A DNA stretch of 64,000 nt from Phyllostachys edulis (GCA_036346405.1 CM070561.1:6450834-6514833), one strand, 5' to 3'. Counted from the first letter of the stretch, positions 44,853-55,991 are shown. Made by a program: numbers and translations. The notes: generated by a model from the sequence alone, not told the origin.

Positions 44853-46497
44853 GCGACGTCTTCCAAGGCGTGGAGCCAATCCTCAACCCAAGGGAGCATC
44901 CTGTTAGCCCAGGAATTCGTAGCAGGTACCCCATTCCTAGTGTACCTGTAGAAGACGAAATGATTATTTTGTAGGTATGTAAGGCAAATAGTATGACAAA
45001 AATCAAACGTGAACTTACCCATAGACGTTCGGCGGCAACCGCTGCCCCCAGGGGATTGGGACCTCCTGTCGTAGACCGAACTGGTGCATCACCCGGTGCA
45101 CATGATACTCCTCCATGAAGACATTGTGCACCAAGTTCCTCCTCGTGTACCAGCACGCGCTGTCTCACGTGCACAAGCTCGACAGGCCTCGGGGTGCACA
45201 CACGTACACCCTGTCGGGAGTGTATGGTGTCTAGATGGTGCGATCATCCATCAACTGATCGAATATCGCAACGTTGTCCAGATAGGACGTGTGCGTAGTG
45301 ATTGGAGTGACGGTGACCTATGGAATATAATAACAGAAACTTAGCACAAGAAATAAAAATATATTACGAAAAAGAATAAATATTCAAAAAACTTACCCGT
45401 CAGTGACACCACACCATACCCATGGTTGGTCAGTCCACGTTGGCGGCGGCGACATACATGGCGGCGGTGCAAGCTCCCAGGTCTAGCTGTCGTCATTCAA
45501 TCTGGAAATGCTCGAAGGACCACAACTGAAGAAGCAACGTGCATCCGGAGAGGATGGAGCTATCCTGAACCTGGCGGGATGCGTCGCACAGGGCGCAGTA
45601 CATCACACACATCACCATCGGCCCCAGGCATACAGCTAGATCCCCTCCACCTCCAAGTCCGCCAGCTCGTGTGTGTAGCGGATCATGTGCTTATCGACGT
45701 TGTCACCGTGGGACCCTAGGAACATCACCCACCTAAACAGCCACAACAAGTAGGCCTCGAAGTGCCTCCTCATCGTGTATTCGGGTGCGTCTTGTGCCAT
45801 ACACTCTGGCTGCAAGATGACAGAGACACATCACTAAGTTGCACAAAGCAATTGAAGCGGAGAGACAAGAGTTATAAAAACTTTCGTAGAACTGGCAGAT
45901 CCTCCTCAGCGACAGCCCGTGGGTAGTGCTGAACTCCCTGTAGCCGGTGTTGGGCGGTAGCACCCCATGGAACCTCACTAGGATCTTCGTGCACCACGTG
46001 ACCGGGAAGCCCGCGCAAGGCAAACCGGTCAGGAAGGTCATGTCTTGAAGCGTTAGCGCCATCTCCTCGCACAGAAGGTGAAACATGTGCGTCAACCAAT
46101 GCCGTCAAGAGCCACCAGTGGTACGAAAACCGCCTCGACATAAGACCACTGCCCGCGCGGTCCTAGTCGACCTCCCACATCGCCTCCACCATCATCACTA
46201 GTGGAAGGAGGCCTACCACTCTCAACCTACGTCAAAAGGATTAAGAATATATGTGAGTCCATCCACACTATTCAGACTGCAATTGAGTACAGAAGGTCAT
46301 AACTACACGTACCTCGGAACCCAACGTGGGTCCACCCTCTATGCCCTCATGGGCGTGCGCAGCCGCAATGCGCCAAGCTCAATTGATGCCTCGCCCTCCT
46401 AGGAGAGGATGGTACTGAGGCGGCTGCGGTGACTCACGTCAACAGTCGGGTCAAGCAACTCGTACGACCACTACGCAACATCTCTTGGGTCCTTCAT
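44853..46497 (-). pseudogene. Plant mobile domain (PMD) gene, 5' part
   Basis: Reading on the minus strand from ATG 46497: LDPTVDVSHRSRL, an intron near 46320-46230, VGLLPLVMMVEAM, and the PMD core at 45733-46141 (LLTALVD, then in a shifted frame HMFHLLCEEMALTLQDMTFL, then LVRFHGVLPPNTGYREF). After an intron come MRRHFEAYLLWLF (about 45760), GLSSLCTRDSACWYTRR (about 45150) and VHRVMHQFGLRQEVP (about 45080). Defects include a stop near 46390, a frameshift near 46090 and a stop at 45635. The order matches PMD proteins, which resemble transposon-encoded relatives of MAIN/MAIL1. The 3' part lies beyond the Sirevirus at 32887-33966. Confidence 0.8.
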
Positions 46498-46654
46498 ACC
46501 TAAAAATTTAGTGCATACATTGTAAATATTACGAAACATATACAAAAAAGTAATAAGAAACGACATATCTAATTAATTCAATTATTGCACGATCAGCGAC
46601 ACATATGAAACTGATATGCACACAACCGTATCGACGTACAAATTTTTAGAGGTA

Positions 46655-47570
46655 TCTTGCCGTGTACAAATGGAAACTAAAATTAAATTCACAATATTTT
46701 TATTAACATCTACATACCCTATTTAGCTACCCTAGATTTTTTAGAGAATTTTTATATGTGTCTTGTTGTTTTCCTAGTTTGAAATGTATTTTTGGCATTA
46801 ATGAAATATTTACCGTGTACAAATGAAAACTGAAATTAAGTTTATAATATTTTAATTAAGGTCTACATATCCTATTTAGCTACTCTTTCATAGAATTTTT
46901 ATAAGTACCTTACTATTTTCCTTGTTTACAAATTATTTGCCGTGTACAAATCGAAACTAAAATTAAGTTGGGATTATTTTCATTAAGCTCTATATACCCT
47001 ATTTAGCTACTCTGCAATTTTTATAGATTTTTTATAGGCTTCTTGCTATTTTCCTTGTGTAAAAAGTGTCTCGTGATTTACAAAATATTTATTGTGTACA
47101 AATAAAAATAAAAATTAAGTTGACAATATTTTAGTTTAGCTCTACATACCCTATGTAGAAACTCTAATTTTTAAAATATATTTTTAGAGGTGTCTTGCTA
47201 TTTTCCTAGTTTAAAAGAATTTTTGGCACTAATAGAATATTTATCGTGTACAAATGAAAACCAAAATTAAGTTTGGATTGTTTTTATTAAGCTCTAGATA
47301 CCCTATTTATATACTCTGCTATTTTTATAGGTATCTTGCTATTTTCCTTATTTAAAAAATGTCTTTGGCATTTACAAAACATTTACAGTGTACAAATAAC
47401 AACAAAAATTAAGTTAACAATATTTTAGTTCAGCTCTACATACCCTATGTAGCAAATCTGGATTTTTAACTGAATATTTAGAGGTGCTTTGATATTTTCC
47501 TAGTTTAAAGAGTTTTTTTGACATTAACAAAATATTTACCGTGAAAAAAAATGAAAACCAACAAAGTTTT
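46655..47570. repeat. Tandem repeat in the right arm of the Mutator-like element (about 150-bp period)
   Basis: GTGTACAAAT followed by AAAATTAAGTT recurs at about 46661, 46814, 46941, 47093, 47245 and 47387, with a decayed seventh at 47539. Each unit also holds TACATACCCTATTTAGC and TCTTGCTATTTTCC. The sequence is AT-rich and non-coding, upstream of the PMD gene. Confidence 0.85.
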
Positions 47571-47806
47571 TTTAGTATTTTTGCGGATTTATTCTAAATC
47601 ATTCAAGTACTGCACCATAAATAATATGTATACGATAAACTAAAATATACACAGCTAAAATGATATACTACATCAAACGACAAAACAACTAAAATTATCT
47701 AATCCATTGAATTCTATGTCGCTATTTTTATTTGCTAACCTACCTGGTTTCGAATTTATATAGAAAATTGTAAGAACATTTACCTATAAAATAGATGACC
47801 AGATCC

Positions 47807-47916
47807 ACTTCTCCCCCCTTCTCTCTCTCTCCTCCGCTACGAGCCGGCAGGACTTCGCTATTTCACTTCTCTCCTCTCCTCCTCTCTTCTCTCTCTCTCT
47901 CTCTCTTCTCTTTTTT
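47807..47916. repeat. (CT)n-rich tract
   Basis: Several CT and TCTCC runs in the right arm of the Mutator-like element, about 240-350 bases from its end. Confidence 0.8.
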
Positions 47917-48153
47917 TTCCAGAATTAAAATGACTTTTCATCCGATATTTGTGGTTTATATAGCCGTACCCTATCGCCGGTTTCTATCGCCATTTTGCAC
48001 ACTTTTCAAAGCAAATCACCAGTTTAAATGACGATAGGCAGTAAATGGCGTCTTGTCATCGTCATTTCAAATGGTGAAAAACATGTTTTTTTTTAAAAAA
48101 AAATCGGCTATTTATTTTTGTAATTATCTTTTAAACTAATGTTATTAAAAAAC

Positions 48154-48162
48154 CCTTAAGCG
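48154..48162. other. Right target-site duplication of the Mutator-like element
   Basis: CCTTAAGCG, differing from the left copy only at the first base. Confidence 0.75.
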
Positions 48163-49117
48163 CTTGCACCCGGCTCGATTCTTAAAAAAAAAGTATAACC
48201 CACCAATAAACTGAAATAGATCTTTGGTAAAAAAAATTGGAGTCTTAAATAAACAAAATATATTAAACTAATTTTGTTTTGGAATAAACCTAAATTTGTT
48301 TAGTTAATCTTAAACGCGGTCTCCGCATCAAATCTTTAAAAAAATGCAGATAACCTACCAACATGAAGCCGAGGAGATTCAAAGCACACATTTAGCTAGA
48401 CAACGCGATGCCACTTCAGATTGAATCAGCCATTGGTTGGCATGGCAAGCAAGCACAATCTAGCATGGTACGAACTTCTCGCAAAAAAGAATTTGCACTC
48501 ATAAGTTACAGACAAACAGAAGCAGCAGACTAAAAGAACAATCAGAAACAGCTCGAGCCCCGTTTTGGAGCTTACGGGGGAGAGACAGGGAGGTCAGGAA
48601 ACGGATCATCTGTATTGAAGAGCAAATTACATAGTATCTATTATGATTAGCATTAGAGCATTATCTCCACCGTCCGATCCAAGACGAACTCCAAAACGGG
48701 GTGATACAGTACCAAATGAACAGTAAAATAACCGCAATGTTTTGGTAAGTATTGCTGTGGATTAACTCGAAACACCGTTATCGGTAACAAAAGCGCGGTT
48801 GATGGTGGGCCTAGGCATCATCGTCCTTCCCATGGATGGATGGACGTCGTTGGGGAATTCCTACAGCAGTGAGCAGTGGCGGCCGCACGCCCGTAGGGTG
48901 GACCAGGCCAACATGGACCGCACCGCATCCGCGTATGGGCTATAGCTAGACCAGCGTACGCAAGGGCTCTCTCTAGTCTACACGGATAAACGTCGCCCAT
49001 CACACGAATTCTGGAGCAGTACGTCTTGTGATAAATTGATTAATTAGAGGAGTACTTTCCTTTTCCATGCGTGCTAGCTCGTGAATAATGTGACCAGAAA
49101 TGGTATTAGCAAGTAGT
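48163..49117. other. Intergenic DNA
   Basis: No gene is seen. A perfect 13-bp inverted pair, CCCCGTTTTGGAG at 48558-48570 and its complement at 48689-48701, encloses 118 bases and might be a short MITE remnant. The last five bases GTAGT are the left target copy of the next LTR. Confidence 0.5.
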
Positions 49118-52100
49118 TGTGGAGCCCCAATTTGCATTTAGACTCTCGGTTTATTTTGATCCAGCTTTATGATCAGTAGTTAACTTATATAGTACAATTA
49201 TCGTCGAATATCATATCCATACATACGTATAAGTAAAAGAATACTTATTGTTACAGAGAAAGTTGCAAATAGGCCTTAGGGTTAAGTTCTTACATAACAG
49301 GCGGAAGATAAATAAACCAAAAGGACATCCGTGAGTTATTACAGGCAATCGACTAGGGCTACGACCAAGTTATCATCGTTATCTTCATTTCTATAGCCGA
49401 GCGCATAGAAGTATCCGTACACCGGGTCTTCAACTTCGTAGTCTAAATTCACATATTTGAGCAACAATGAGTACAAAAGTATTCATCAAACCATCACAGC
49501 CAATGCAAGTATATAAATGCATAGCTTGTCAAAGGAGGGGTTTTATGGTTATTTTAGCACAAAGCAAGTTTAGCTCAAATACAATAATTATTTTTCAAAC
49601 CTACGACTTAGCTTTTTTTTTAACTCAAAACCAAAGTTTCATTTGTGATCACATGGAAGCTATCCCCATAGGGCAATTACACAACAAAATAAGCTTACAG
49701 GATGCAATTCCTCGGCTTAGTAACAACCGAGTACAAACAATTAATCTAGACCCCCGCCCCAAAGTAAATTCTTCGCCTGGGTCGCTATCCAAACCAGTCT
49801 TTGGACATCTGAAAGACTACAAGCGAGAGGATGGCCAATCCACAACACATGTTCTCTCTGCAGACAATCACCAGAGGCGGCACTACACCTCTTCTCTCAA
49901 TGCAGATATACTAGACGAGTGTGGAATGAGATAGCATAATGGCTCGGATGTGCTCCACTCTTATCATCCAACTGGCCCGATAGATTCAACATGGAGGATT
50001 GGTGGGCTAAAATGAACAGTTTGGGAGGTATCCCAAGGAGAGCGACGACTTCGGTCGTCATCTTAACCACATGGGAGGTCTGGAAGGAATGCAACGCTAG
50101 AGTCTTCCTGAGCAGGCTGACAAACCCCTCGGACCTGGTGGCAGAGATAAAAGAAGAGTATAGAGCCTGGCACCTAGCTGTGGCCAAGGGATTGGAGCAA
50201 TTTATACTGTGTAACTAAAACTCTTATCGTGTTTCAACTCCTTTCCAGTAATGAACTGGCTACTTCTTTATTAATATAATAGGTAACCCTCCTACCTGTT
50301 TCTTCAAAAAAAATTCATTTGTGTAAGGAATTCTTATCTTGTAAAAGGGTTATATCCGCTTGTTACTATTCGTGAGGTTCCATACGCCTACAACTACTTG
50401 TTAGATCTCATCCACCTTCATTCACTCATTAGGTTCCATCCACCTACATTTATGTTAACATGTTCCCGTCCCATGATTTTTAATATACTATACAAGTGTG
50501 GCTTTCTGGACCACGTCTATGACCAAGGCATGACTATTCGAATAGATCATACACTTTGCAGATATTGTACAACCTTACCCACAAGATATGATCAACTCAT
50601 AATATCGGCCATGACACGCTACCGTAAGCGTGCAACGGAGACGATCATAACAAGGTCTTTACAATAACTCGTCATAATACTACATCATCCAATGGGGTTG
50701 ATCTTCGGGTGTTTGAACACATTAACTCCGAAGAAACCAACGTTGGGGAGTAGACGTATCCCAACTTAGTACCACCACAATACTCAAGGGGTGCATACAC
50801 AGATATACACCCTCCTATAGGCCAGGTCAAACAAACCAAACCAAATTGCCCACAATATGGAAATAGCATAATGACTTGGTAAATTATTCAGCCAGGTCTA
50901 TCTCATACTAGACTTGTGGTTGCACGATTATCAGTTCAGAAGATGTGGCACATGATTCGATCCCAATTGACACAAGCGAGACAAACCATATCATGTGCAA
51001 TTAATGCACCCACCACATACGATCCACTCACCCAAATCTCTACCATGCTATAATTATTATTTTTCCTGTTTCCAGTGGTAACCCACGCTATGACAATTTG
51101 ATTCACGTTATATCGCAAGTCTTGTAATGGCAATGTTTGTGCCATATTCAATTCGACCACTAAACCGTGTCTAAGCACAACCATTAGTCATTAGGGATTA
51201 ACCAGGGGCAATTTATTAATGTAATAATTAACCTAGGGTGACAAAGTGTAAGGGGTTATCAACAATCAAGGAGGGGAATAGTATTAACAACATTTGACAT
51301 AGCTATGTATCAATCTTTAACATAACATTTCATAAATAATATTAAGCATACAAGCAATACTTTGAAACAAAATAATTTGTATTTGAAAAGTAGGCTCAAC
51401 ATGATCAATTTTAAGGACATTCCTTACTCAACAATGGATATTAGAGGGTCTTGGTCTTGTCATAAAGTAGTGGCGAAGTCTTTGGCGACGTTGGAATCTA
51501 TTTAAGCGCAAAACGACGACTTCGAATAAATGTGCATGAACTCAAATAAATTCAAATGAACTCCAAAAATTATGATTTTGGTACTAATGGAAAGATATTG
51601 AATTTAGAAAAAAAAATCAAATCATTTGGAATTAAAACGGGGAGAATGAGCTCTTTAAAGTTTGGCCTGAAAGAAATTCTGGAATTTCTGACAGGTGGGT
51701 CCAGGTGGATTTTCATTTTTATTTTATTTTTTGTTAAGAAAATCCTATGTGACTGACATGTGGGCTCTAGTCGGCGTTTTAATTTCTGCTCGAAATATTT
51801 TTCTTAAGTAAAATGGCTTTGTGGCTGACAGGTGGGGTCCAGCTGTTTTTTTAATTTTCTTTACTAATTATTTTTATTTGGAATAAACCCGAGAGACTGA
51901 CAGGTGGGATTGCGGTCCGCCCAACGGTGCATAGGGCCAGGAGGCCGACACATACTTTAACATATGGTTTAATTAGATTTCCTAATAACTGAGAGCCCAC
52001 ATATCATACAGACATTACTATTAACTAACTGTAGCTAATTATTGGTTAACTTAATTACCTGGGGGCACACGTCAATGACTTCACTTTGTCTTCTTCCTCT

Positions 52101-52414
52101 CGGAACAGAGGAAATGCACAGGCAAGCATGACCGGCTCTTGGGCGAGCTCGGCGCCGGTGGAGAGGGCTCCGGTGACCACCCGTGACCCCCAAAATGGGT
52201 TGCAGGGTCCACAATGACCCTACTAGCTATGGTGACACGACGAGAGATGGACTGAGGTGGCGACGCTATGACAAGGTTGACGACAACGCTACTGTAGGTG
52301 GGGGCAACTATGTAACAAGGTTTACAACTACAAATTGGAGCTCGATTTAGCATGTCAGGACCTAGGATTAACACCCCAAATCCTCTGTGCATTTCTGAAC
52401 TAGTTCTATGATCA
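49118..52414 (-). mobile_element. Solo LTR, Tekay/Del-like, 3297 bp, containing a LINE
   Basis: Plus-strand edges TGTGGAGCCCC and TATGATCA are flanked by GTAGT on both sides (49113-49117; 52415-52419). The last base of the right copy coincides with the first base of the neighbouring gypsy LTR. The edge wording matches the minus-strand 3' ends of the other Tekay-type LTRs here. No internal coding region is present apart from the LINE insertion, so it is a solo LTR. Confidence 0.7.
49648..50313 (+). mobile_element. 5'-truncated LINE (L1-type), 3' end only
   Basis: Encodes the C-terminal zinc-binding region that follows reverse transcriptase in plant L1 elements: FFAWVAIQTSLWTSERL, then CSLCRQSPEAALHLFSQC (zf-RVT Cys pattern), an in-frame TAA, then WWAKMNSLGG and VVILTTWEVWKECNARVF up to 50218. 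A 3' untranslated part and a poly(A) of eight follow. Perfect 10-bp duplications TTCATTTGTG lie at 49638-49647 and 50314-50323, so both borders are firm. It inserted into the solo LTR and is non-autonomous. Confidence 0.88.
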
Positions 52415-52418
52415 GTAG

Positions 52419-53217
52419 TGTCGGTGTTTTAGGACCGAACTTACGTAAATATTGTTTGATTTGGGGGTTCCTCTAGGCTCAAAGTCACACAGAGATGGAG
52501 ACACGGAGATTTTTATATAAGTTCGGGCCTTCTCCTAGGAGAATAACAACCCTACTCCTGTGTGTATGTATTGAGTATGCTGGATTACAGAACGGAATCA
52601 AAGACTAGAATATTGTGATTCTAATCTTCTTCGGGTCGCCTCTCCCTTTGTCCTGATGATCCTTGCCTTTTATATCGTCTCCGGGATGCACCGTTGGATC
52701 TTCGAAATAAAGGTTGCATTAACTCGCTAGATCGTGGAGCTGTTATCGGAGGTTATTACGGGGATTGCAACATCCCCACGTCGCCAGGCAATTATCATCA
52801 TAATAGGGAGTTAAATCATGCTATTATTCTAGGGAATAACAGCATAATTGATTGGTCATATCCTTGGATATGGTACATAAGATTCCCTGATCGACTAGAC
52901 CCACATGTCTGTGAGTCTTGTCGACTAAGGACTGGTCGTAGAAGGACTTACGACCAGGCGGTGGTCGTAGGAGAGCCTACGACCACAGATCGATCATAGT
53001 AGAGCTTACGATCACGGGATAGTCGTAGAAGGGCTTACGACTATGGGGTGGTCGTAGGAAGACCCACGACTACAGGGTGGTCGTAGGAGAACTTATGACC
53101 TCCAGCTTCTCCCTTATGAATATCAAGGGGGTATACTCAAGAGTTATATGACATCATTATTATCCATAATATGAATTATAGATAAATGATTAAATGAGGA
53201 TTGTTATATCCTCGTCA
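52419..53217 (-). repeat. 3' LTR of the second Tat element
   Basis: A 799-bp LTR beginning TGACGAGG and ending CCGACA on the minus strand. It is alignable end to end with 6062-6857. A TATA-like GATATAAAAGG lies near 52668 (minus). It begins within the right target copy of the solo LTR on its left. Confidence 0.9.
52934..53100. repeat. Six-unit hairpin array in the LTR (29-bp period)
   Basis: Units start at 52934, 52963, 52992, 53021, 53050 and 53079, register-identical to the array in the other LTR. The third unit keeps the GATC outer arm pair (GATCATA/TACGATC); the others have GGTC/GACC or AGTC/GACT. Confidence 0.9.
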
Positions 53218-53233
53218 TCTAGCCCCCCAGCTT
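53218..53233 (-). other. Polypurine tract of the second Tat element
   Basis: TAAGCTGGGGGGCTA on the minus strand, directly before the LTR start TGACGAGG. It fixes the element's orientation. Confidence 0.7.
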
Positions 53234-53802
53234 AAGCAAAAATAACTTACTTAAAGAAGGAGCAGTAGATGGTCTTACGACCAGTAGATGGTCGTAGAGA
53301 GGTGGTCGAAGGAAAGACTCTTCGACTAGTGTTTCATTTGACCAGAAATTTACTTGGTCAATAAAGTTGTGGAATAACCTTGTGACTTTCAAGGTGATCG
53401 TAGGAGATCTAATGATCACCGAGTGGTCGCAGTACTATGGTTGGAAGTAGATTCTTTCCAATCGCTGTTGCGTTTGACCAGAAAAAGACTTGGTCAAGAA
53501 GGTAATTTCGCTTGAGGTGAAAAAAACAGACCTGAATTCCTCGAGCAGACAAATTTAAGAATCTCAATCGACTCCCTTACTTTTGTCTATTGGAGCAGTT
53601 CTTGAAACGTTGGCAACCGTTGGGTAGCCACGTCTTTTCAACTTCAGGCGTGGGGTTATAAATTTTCACCGTGGGTAAGGATAAAGTCTTTTACCTTCCC
53701 CCAAATTGCTCTCGTTGTTCAAGCTTTCGAGTTCTCCGCCGCCGACTAAATCAAGCCTTCTTTTCCAATCTCTCCACATCCAAATCTTTGACTTTTAGGA
53801 GA
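53234..53802. other. Spacer between polypurine tract and antisense gene
   Basis: Holds more inverted GGTCG/CGACC words (about 53265-53335) and, towards 53640-53800, a C-rich leader-like stretch that may be the promoter and 5' leader of the plus-strand antisense gene. Confidence 0.45.
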
Positions 53803-54773
53803 AATGGTCGAAGCCACTTCTCAGTGGGCTGAATCGTAGATGGATGCGACTAAAATCAGAGCTTTGGTCGACTTCGAGAAGATTCTGAAGACAGAATTCG
53901 TGCGGTGGATTGAGGCCGCCGGGTAGCATTGGCCGTCGGGGGAGATGGGGGGCAAATCTCCATCTTCCAAGCATTCTGTGAGTGTGGTTTTCGATTACCC
54001 GCTCATCATTTTCTCACATTGGTACTCGAATACTTCTAAGTGGAGTTAGTGAACCTCGTCTCCAATTCTATCACAATGTTGGGGGTGTTTGTGTACCTGT
54101 GCGAGGCCTACCTGGGGATTCCGACTGATCTGGAGTTATTCCGGTACTACTACGGAATGACTCGATTAGGCGGAATCGCCGGTGGTTGTAGTCTGAAGCT
54201 CCACGATGGAAAGTCGAGGGAGTACATTCAGATGTTTACCCGGTCGTCGTGGCCGGAGTGGAAGAAGAGGTGGTTCTATTGGGAAATCACCAACGAGGAC
54301 AGCCTCTCCTTCACCGGGAAGCCTGCTAAGAAGGTTCCCGCTTGGGATTCGATTCCCAAGGATCTCGGCCGGATCGCCCCTTTCATTCGAGCTATTGCAG
54401 ACTTGAAAGAAGAGGGGCTTACCGGATGGCACGTAGTGAAGGATTTCATTACGCGCCGCATTAGCCCTTTGAAGAAGAGGGCTCGTCAGATGTGGAGGTA
54501 CTCGGGCCCAACGGACCCGACGAGGGACTACGCAGAGGGTAAGTAAACCTTGAGCTTTAGCCTTCTTTCTGTTAATTTTGACTTAGGCTTTACTGAAAGT
54601 TTCCTTATCCTGGCAGACCTCTCACAAGAGGAGATTGACGCTCAGGTCAAGATTATCTGTGAGAAGCCCCCAACCCATGTTGTGGCGCCTCTAATCTTAG
54701 CTGGCTTGTCTTCAGAGGACAAAGTGGAGCGCCTAAAGGTAATCTAGAGTTGATTTCGTCTTTAGGACTTTGT

Positions 54774-54912
54774 AGTCATAGAAGAACTTATGACTGGGTA
54801 CTGATCGTAGGAAGACTTACGATCAGGTTCTGGTCGTAGAAGAACTTACAACCAGGGGGTTGTCATAGAAAAAGCTTACGACATGGTAAATAGTCGCAGA
54901 AGAACTTACGAC
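54774..54912. repeat. Hairpin array in an intron of the antisense gene
   Basis: Five units start at 54774, 54803, 54832, 54861 and 54891, the same 29-bp period as in the LTRs. Arm pairs include AGTCATA/TATGACT and GATCGTA/TACGATC, again changed on both sides. The array fills the intron between the exons ending at about 54738 and starting at about 54947. Confidence 0.88.
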
Positions 54913-55868
54913 CACTTCATAATGTCTCTCTTCTTGATTTCTGCAGAAAGTAGGCATGGAGAACCGTCAGAACGACGAAGAAGTCGAACTGATGGTTGTC
55001 AGTGCGGCCGTAGAACAGTTTGTTTCTCCCCTGGCCAAGAGACACCGGCTCGTTAAAGTCGCCGACAAGGGAGGCTCGAGCTCTGCTGTTAGGCAGGCAG
55101 ATGCTCCTCAGACCAGGGGGAGGAGGCTTGCTCAAGCTGTTGACAAGGAGGGTGCAAGCTCGAGCTCCGCTACTCTGCACCTTACGCTAATCTGCGGCGA
55201 AATAATTCTTTGCAAAGGAAGCAATCGCGGCAGGAATAGCTGAAGTATTCAAATCCAGGGCCCCCAAGACCAAGTTACCCTTCTATTATGACAGTAAAAC
55301 CTTTGCAGTTTCTGCCTCTCGTGGCTTTATCAAGTGATTAGAAAAGGAGAACTGAAAGAGTTTCATGTCTTTTGTGAAGGAGACTGCTGCGCCAACAGTG
55401 CCCATGGTCGAGGACAGTGCCGCTGTTGAGGTGGTCGAGACAGGTCTCGGCCATCCGGAGAGCCAAGAGGCTCAAAGAGCGATGGCGCTCAATAAAGACC
55501 CATGACCAGACGTGGTCGTGACTGTTCCTTAACTTAAGTCTCGACCAGACGTGGTTGAGAAAAAGTTGAAGAAACTTTCCTTAGGGAGGGTTTTTCCCAA
55601 ACTTAAGATCAAGTCCGACATCAGAAGGTACGTGAAAGAGACAAAAGCGTAGGAACATCATTTACTTTTTGCTTTTTACTACCTGATAGTGCTTTCCTTT
55701 TTATGATCTCAGCTTGGCTCCTCTCATCATCAAGGATGTTCCTGCCAAGGAACCCACTGTAGTTTCTTCGACAAGCGAGGGAACAGTAGTGGCAGTGGTT
55801 GAAGGATCTTCCACCGTCCGAGTGACTGAAGATGCCGTTGCAACTGGCTTGGCTACGACTATTGGAGC

Positions 55869-55991
55869 GATCGTAGGGCTAGAAGCGGCTACGATCACAG
55901 GACTGCTCGTAGAAACAGAAGCGGCTACGACCATTGGGGCGGTCGTAGAAACAGAAGCGGCTACGACGACTGGGGCGGTCGTAGAAACAGG
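55869..55991. repeat. Hairpin-type repeat inside a coding exon (39-bp period)
   Basis: Three units of GTCGTAGAAACAGAAGCGGC followed by TACGAC, starting near 55869, 55908 and 55947, with a partial fourth. The arms are those of the LTR hairpins but with longer loops. In frame they encode the repeated peptide A-V-V-E-T-E-A-A-T-T. Confidence 0.85.

Larger units (their letters stand above)
25990..48153 (-). mobile_element. Mutator-like DNA transposon carrying PMD and GRF-type genes, expanded by nested insertions
   Basis: Terminal inverted repeats pair 25990-26044 with 48104-48153. Both begin GTT followed by a T run, then TTTAAAAGATAATTACAAAA and a shared TAGCCGA. Weaker pairing continues through CCATTTGAAATG words on both sides. 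Nine-base duplications flank it. Removing the solo LTR (26674-31263) and the Sirevirus (33967-44852), each with one target copy, leaves about 6.7 kb holding two minus-strand genes: a plant-mobile-domain gene (from 46497) and a GRF-zinc-finger-like gene (from 32060). No MURA transposase motif was seen, so the element was probably moved in trans. Assignment to Mutator-like rests on duplication length and long inverted repeats. Confidence 0.8.

Noticed and set aside
49467..49934. 155-codon plus-strand frame
   Set aside because: It spans the junction between the solo LTR and the LINE and is not the LINE's own frame, so it is a chance frame.
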